Of a stretch of DNA of 64,000 nt, positions 61,462-64,000 are shown one piece after another. This stretch comes from Bifidobacterium longum subsp. infantis ATCC 15697 = JCM 1222 = DSM 20088. Lineage in GTDB: Bacteria > Actinomycetota > Actinomycetes > Actinomycetales > Bifidobacteriaceae. The notes below the pieces were generated by a model. The model was not told the DNA's origin. It searched no databases and saw only the letters and a program-made list of their open reading frames with translations. The stretch's first letter is position 1. The number at the start of each line of letters is the position of its first letter. Location: the NCBI RefSeq assembly GCF_000269965.1, contig NC_017219.1:1488001-1552000 (forward strand), given 5' to 3'. A program made the position numbers and the translations under genes.

Positions 61462-63213
61462 ATGATTGATCTTGCTGCTGGAGAATCCGCGATTCGCCTG
61501 TCGCTGAGTTGGGTGGATTGGCTGATTCTCATCATCTATTTCGCCATGATCGTGTGGATTGGTTACTCCATCCACAAGCAGCAGAAGTCCAGTGAAGACT
61601 TTCTGCTCGCCGGCCGTTCCATGCCGGCGTGGATTGCAGGCTTGGCATTCTGTGCCGCCAACCTAGGCGCCACCGAGATTCTGGGTATGGCCGCTAACGG
61701 TGCCCAGATCGGTATGCCGACCATCCACTACTACCTGATCGGTGCCGTGCCGGGCATGGTGTTCCTCGGCATCTTCATGATGCCGTTCTACTACGGCTCC
61801 GGCGTGCGCTCGGTGCCTGAGTTCATGTACCAGCGCTTCGGCAAGGGCGCGCACATCATCGTATCGCTGTGCTTCGCCGTCTCCACGATTCTGCAGGCCG
61901 GCATCAACCTGTACGCCATGGCCCTGATTCTTCAGGCCATGCTGGGTTGGACCCAATGGACCGCCATCATCGTGTCCGCCGTGTTCGTGCTCGCCTACAT
62001 CACGCTGGGTGGTCTGACCTCCGCAATCTACAACGAGGTCATGCAGTTCTTCGTCATCGTCGCGGCCCTCATCCCGGTCACTGTCATCGGTCTGTCCCAC
62101 GTGGGCGGCTGGTCCGGCCTGACCGCCAAGCTCGACAGCATGCAGGACTGGAGCGGTTCCATCCACGCTTGGGCCGGCACCGGCCTCGGCAACGTGACCA
62201 ACCCGGTCGGTGGCGACTGGTTCTCCATCCTTATGGGCCTCGGCTTCGTGCTCGGCTTCGGCTACTGGACCACGAACTTCACCGAGGTGCAGCGCGCCTT
62301 CGCCGCGAAGAGCATGACCGCAGCCCGTATGACGCCTATCCTGGGCGCCATCCCGAAGATGCTCATCTGGATTATCATCATCATCCCTGGCCTGATCGCC
62401 GCCGCTACCGTGGGCAACCTGTTCGCTGGTGACCACCCGGTGCTGCAGTACAACGAAGCCATTCCGTACCTGTTCAAGATGTACCTGCCGAACGGCGTGC
62501 TCGGCGTGGCAATCACCGGTATGATGGCCTCCTTCATGGCCGGCATGGCCGCGAACGTCTCCTCGTTCAACACTGTGTTCACCTACGATCTGTGGCAGGA
62601 CTACGTCAAGCCCGGCAAGGACGACAAGTACTACCTGAACATGGGCCGCTGGATCACCGTCATCGGCGTGTTCATCTCCGTGTTCACCGCTTGGATCGCC
62701 TCGCAGTTCGGCAACATCATGACATACCTGCAAACGCTGTTCAGCTTCTTCAACGCCCCGCTGTTCGCCGTGTTCATCCTCGGCTTGGTGTGGAAGCGCG
62801 TCTCCAACGTCGCCGGCACCGTCGGCTACGTGTGCGGCATTCTCGCCCCGCTCGTCACCTACATCCTGTACTTGCAGTCCGTCGCGGCCGGCAACCCGAT
62901 TTTCGGTTCCGCCACCGCCGAGACTTGGTACGGCGCCATCATCTCCTGCCTCGCGACCTGGATCGCGGCGGCTGTGCTTACGCCGTTCACCAAGTCCAAG
63001 ACCGATGAGGAGCTCGAGGGCCTGACCTTCGGCACCAACGGCATCAAGTACTTCAAGGAGGCCTCCGCCGAGGAACTTGAGGACGCCAAGCACGCCGCCA
63101 AGGAAGCCGGAAAGGATGTCTCTACAGTGAAGGTTCCGTGGTACAAGAAGCCGCTCATTCTCGGCTCCGTGATCTTCACCCTCGGTCTCGTGTTCTACAT
63201 CCCGTTCTTCTAA
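61462..63213 (+). CDS. sodium/solute symporter (SSS family)
   Basis: The 583-residue protein has 13-14 hydrophobic helices. SSS signatures: SSEDFLLAGRSMPAWIAGLA, the Na+-site GGLTSAIYNEVMQFF, FGYWTTNFTEVQRAFAAKSM, GMMASFMAGMAANVSSFNTV. A charged C-terminal segment (EASAEELEDAKHAAKEAGKD) precedes the last helix. SGLT-like members of this size carry sugars or sialic acid. The substrate is not determinable here. A small membrane gene follows 33 bases later, and both lie between two IS5-type ends. Confidence 0.85.
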   Translation: MIDLAAGESAIRLSLSWVDWLILIIYFAMIVWIGYSIHKQQKSSEDFLLAGRSMPAWIAGLAFCAANLGATEILGMAANGAQIGMPTIHYYLIGAVPGMVFLGIFMMPFYYGSGVRSVPEFMYQRFGKGAHIIVSLCFAVSTILQAGINLYAMALILQAMLGWTQWTAIIVSAVFVLAYITLGGLTSAIYNEVMQFFVIVAALIPVTVIGLSHVGGWSGLTAKLDSMQDWSGSIHAWAGTGLGNVTNPVGGDWFSILMGLGFVLGFGYWTTNFTEVQRAFAAKSMTAARMTPILGAIPKMLIWIIIIIPGLIAAATVGNLFAGDHPVLQYNEAIPYLFKMYLPNGVLGVAITGMMASFMAGMAANVSSFNTVFTYDLWQDYVKPGKDDKYYLNMGRWITVIGVFISVFTAWIASQFGNIMTYLQTLFSFFNAPLFAVFILGLVWKRVSNVAGTVGYVCGILAPLVTYILYLQSVAAGNPIFGSATAETWYGAIISCLATWIAAAVLTPFTKSKTDEELEGLTFGTNGIKYFKEASAEELEDAKHAAKEAGKDVSTVKVPWYKKPLILGSVIFTLGLVFYIPFF

Positions 63214-63246
63214 ACCGCAGGTGGAAAGATTTAAGGAGTGTATGAA

Positions 63247-63588
63247 ATGACTGATGAAACGCAAGAAACCAAGAGCCTGCTGACCCAGGCCGAAAAGGAT
63301 CAGGCCGTTAAGGCGGCCCGCACCAACGACCTGCGTCGTCTGATCGCGATCCTGTTCGTCATCTACGGTGTGATCGTGACGATCGTTGGCATCGTGGCAC
63401 CGAACATGAACGGTGCCGACACCAACGGCATTGCGATCAACCTGTGGACCGGCATCATCATGCTGGTCATCGGAATCCTCTTCGAGGTGTGGTGCCGCGT
63501 CAAGCCGCTGTCGGCCGACGACATCATCGCCTCCGCCGAGGAGTCGGCGCGTAAGGCGCAGGTTAAGCACGAAGGCGACAAGAAGTGA
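63247..63588 (+). CDS. small membrane partner of the SSS symporter
   Basis: The 113-residue protein has two helices (LIAILFVIYGVIVTIVGIVA, LWTGIIMLVIGILFEVWC) between charged termini (QAEKDQAVKAARTND, ASAEESARKAQVKHE). AAGGAG precedes the ATG, 33 bases after the symporter stop. Small partner proteins of this kind occur next to some SSS transporters. Its function is inferred from position. Confidence 0.7.
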   Translation: MTDETQETKSLLTQAEKDQAVKAARTNDLRRLIAILFVIYGVIVTIVGIVAPNMNGADTNGIAINLWTGIIMLVIGILFEVWCRVKPLSADDIIASAEESARKAQVKHEGDKK

Positions 63589-63650
63589 TTCTCGCCTGAC
63601 CTTCGTCGGTCGAAACGGGTCCGTGATCGGACGTGGTTCATAACCGACGC

Positions 63651-63687
63651 AAAAGGGACCATCGGAGCAATCCGACGGTCCCTTTTC
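63651..63687 (+). terminator. rho-independent terminator
   Basis: AAAAGGGACC-A-TCGGA pairs with TCCGA-C-GGTCCCTTTT across GCAA, followed by CGTG. It clearly ends the symporter operon, 63 bases past the last stop. Confidence 0.85.
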
Positions 63688-63733
63688 GTGTTCGTTGTGT
63701 GCATACAATGCCGAAATATCCCATCAGTCGCAC

Positions 63734-63754
63734 TAGGGTGTGTTTACATTATTT
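63734..63754. mobile_element. end of a second IS5-type element
   Basis: TAGGGTGTGTTTACATTATT is the reverse complement of the right end of the IS5 element at 61117, identical over 21 bases and different after. It faces away from that element, so the symporter operon lies between two related IS ends. The rest of this copy is either degraded or a relative. Confidence 0.6.
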
Positions 63755-63854
63755 TTCCAATAAGAAACTGGAATATGAAACGCGCTCGGTAAAATCGTTG
63801 AAGGATGAGCAGCGCCGGATATGCTCATTTATCCGTTTTTTTGAAGATTTTTTT

Positions 63855-63998
63855 TCATACCTTATTTTGAATCAATACTTGAATGACGAGATGGCAACTC
63901 TTCTTCAAAGAATCGCTGATCTGTTTAGGCAGAGGCTTCAGAACATCAATATCATGGTCATCCAAGCAAATCGATTCAAAATAATTAACAAGGATGAG
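63855..63998 (-). CDS. 3' end of a low-GC CDS (partial, runs off window)
   Basis: A minus-strand frame open to the window edge reads NYFESICLDDHDIDVLKPLP and KQISDSLKKSCHLVIQVLIQ, then stop at 63855. AT content is much higher than in the rest of the window. The product is unidentified. Codon phasing looks coding, but only 48 codons are visible. Confidence 0.4.
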   Translation of the reverse strand, partial: LILVNYFESICLDDHDIDVLKPLPKQISDSLKKSCHLVIQVLIQNKV

Positions 63999-64000
63999 TA

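Noticed and set aside
61663..63708. 681-codon minus-strand ORF opposite the symporter, rich in His/Asp/Gly
   Set aside because: It is the antisense of a GC-rich membrane-protein gene; composition is unnatural and no start signal is present.

Overview
The window looks like a Bifidobacterium chromosome (B. longum/breve-like). Evidence: about 60% GC, a fused trpC-trpB gene, the hisE-hisG-pgsA-DUF881-sbp-DUF881-FHA-MerR gene order, and actinobacterial lgt and rpe neighbours. It splits into a large accessory region (about 1-39.2 kb) and a mostly conserved chromosomal region (about 39.3-64 kb).

Region A (1-31.3 kb) is a long, almost entirely plus-strand array of small genes. Many are translationally coupled through overlapping stop and start codons (ATGA, TTGA, GTGA). 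The contents resemble phage or integrative-element early genes: a HAD nucleotidase, an ASCH pseudogene, a MazG-like pyrophosphohydrolase fused to repeats, a Lar-like zinc protein, a DUF3841 protein, an MmeI-like restriction-modification enzyme, a HEAGH metallopeptidase, a solitary DPPY methyltransferase, a HigBA-type toxin-antitoxin and many zinc-ribbon or membrane microproteins. More unusual are a FemAB-type aminoacyltransferase and two tandem ATP-grasp enzymes. I see no structural, replication or conjugation gene, so those functions, if present, lie to the left. The array ends at a tyrosine integrase on the minus strand (30107-31312).

Region B (31.3-38 kb) is a decayed mirror image of region A. 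A second integrase (plus strand, truncated) faces the first across 38-bp inverted repeats. Behind it, on the minus strand and in the same relative order as in region A, lie remnants of the methyltransferase and of the genes at 23242, 22779/19535 and 19167. Two junctions in this block sit exactly on 8-bp microhomologies. A HipBA toxin-antitoxin, a tnpB element, the end of another tnpB element and an IS30 copy occupy the rest. Three different complete TnpB (RuvC-type nuclease) genes are present in the accessory region, one with its TnpA transposase. Two of these insertions can be read at base level as interrupting genes.

Region C (39.3-57.8 kb) begins with a lower-GC ABC exporter locus. It continues with a minus-strand block of cell-envelope and metabolic genes: MerR, FHA, DUF881/Sbp, pgsA, hisG, hisE, rpe, lgt, trpA and the trpC-trpB fusion. 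Then come two abasic-site repair proteins (SRAP and endonuclease IV), an amino-acid permease, a 200-bp inverted repeat and a VanZ/RDD membrane protein.

Region D (56-64 kb) is a plastic zone: half an MFS gene, a broken aminotransferase, two acetyltransferases, DUF2316, a decayed IS5-type element, and a sodium/solute symporter with a small membrane partner. The symporter pair lies between two related IS5-type ends. The window ends inside a low-GC minus-strand reading frame.
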